Shown here piece after piece: positions 6,635 to 6,694 of a DNA stretch of 6,694 bases; the first letter of the stretch is position 1, and the number at the start of each line of letters is the position of its first letter. Origin of the DNA: Balneolales bacterium (lineage in GTDB: Bacteria; Bacteroidota; Rhodothermia; Balneolales; Natronogracilivirgulaceae); assembly GCA_007116685.1 (NCBI GenBank), contig SKIC01000263.1, positions 1 through 6,694 on the forward strand, in the 5' to 3' direction. The notes under the pieces were generated by a model. It did no database searches and had not been told where the DNA came from. It saw only the letters and a program-made list of their open reading frames with translations. Made by a program: the position numbers and the translations under genes.

Positions 6635-6694
6635 ATGAAAAAATCACGATTTAACGAAACCCAGATTATATCCATCCTGAACAAAGCTCAACAG
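6635..6694 (+). CDS. IS3-family transposase OrfA, N-terminal 20 codons only
   Basis: The ATG at 6635 opens a frame running off the right edge. Its 20 residues, MKKSRFNETQII followed by SILNKAQQ, match the start of the IS3-family OrfA helix-turn-helix protein (Tnp_1 type, usually M-K-x-S-R-F-x-E-x-Q-I). By family knowledge OrfA binds the terminal repeats, and a frameshift near its end makes the OrfAB transposase with a DDE catalytic domain. Whether the element is intact cannot be judged. No Shine-Dalgarno is visible; the palindrome at 6602-6631 occupies that position. Confidence 0.85.
   Translation, partial: MKKSRFNETQIISILNKAQQ

Larger units (their letters stand above)
6572..6694 (+). mobile_element. 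Left end of an IS3-family insertion sequence, cut by window edge
   Basis: The transposase start at 6635 identifies an IS3-family element. The left terminal inverted repeat probably lies at about 6572-6600: a TGTGTGTAAG run followed by CTTCCCCGAAAGTTGTCGG, resembling the 'CCCCGAAAGTT' core common at IS3-family ends. Elements of this family begin with TG, so the exact end could be at 6572, 6574 or 6576. The right end, OrfB and the target duplication are outside the window, so the boundary cannot be fixed here. Confidence 0.72.

Overview
The window is a piece of a moderately AT-rich bacterial chromosome from a Bacteroidota-type lineage, most likely Balneolota/Rhodothermota-like. The main clue is the first gene, which ends in a type IX secretion (T9SS) sorting domain of the 'NYPNPFNP…' style. 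That style is common in Balneolales, Rhodothermia and Ignavibacteria; Flavobacteria usually use a different variant. Weak or absent Shine-Dalgarno sequences in front of clear genes fit the same group. The species assignment is inference.

Layout. (1) 2-2392, plus strand: the 3' part of a large secreted, repeat-rich beta-solenoid protein with a C-terminal T9SS signal; its 5' end lies outside the window. (2) 2470-2937 and 2964-4454, plus strand: a CIA30-domain protein followed after 26 bp by a lipoprotein D-alanyl-D-alanine carboxypeptidase/endopeptidase of the PBP4 (DacB, peptidase S13) family with all three active-site motifs. (3) 4455-4574: an intergenic region with a perfect 16-bp palindrome. 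(4) 4575-5456 and 5472-6017, plus strand: rfbD and rfbC, 15 bp apart, the reductase and epimerase of dTDP-L-rhamnose synthesis. (5) 6141-6338, minus strand: a 65-aa conserved-looking protein of unknown function, overlapped by 8 bp by an upstream small open frame (6331-6465) that has no ordinary start codon. (6) About 6491-6542: a GC-rich imperfect hairpin with a T-run, probably a dispersed repeat or terminator. (7) From about 6572 to the right edge: the left end of an IS3-family insertion sequence, with the first 20 codons of its OrfA transposase preceded by a perfect 30-bp palindrome.

Most genes belong to the cell envelope and surface: a secreted surface protein, a peptidoglycan-trimming enzyme and nucleotide-sugar synthesis for surface polysaccharide. 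The right end, from rfbC to the IS, is the accessory part. The least explained material is the small overlapping minus-strand pair next to the IS. I found no RNA gene, CRISPR array or clear defence system.
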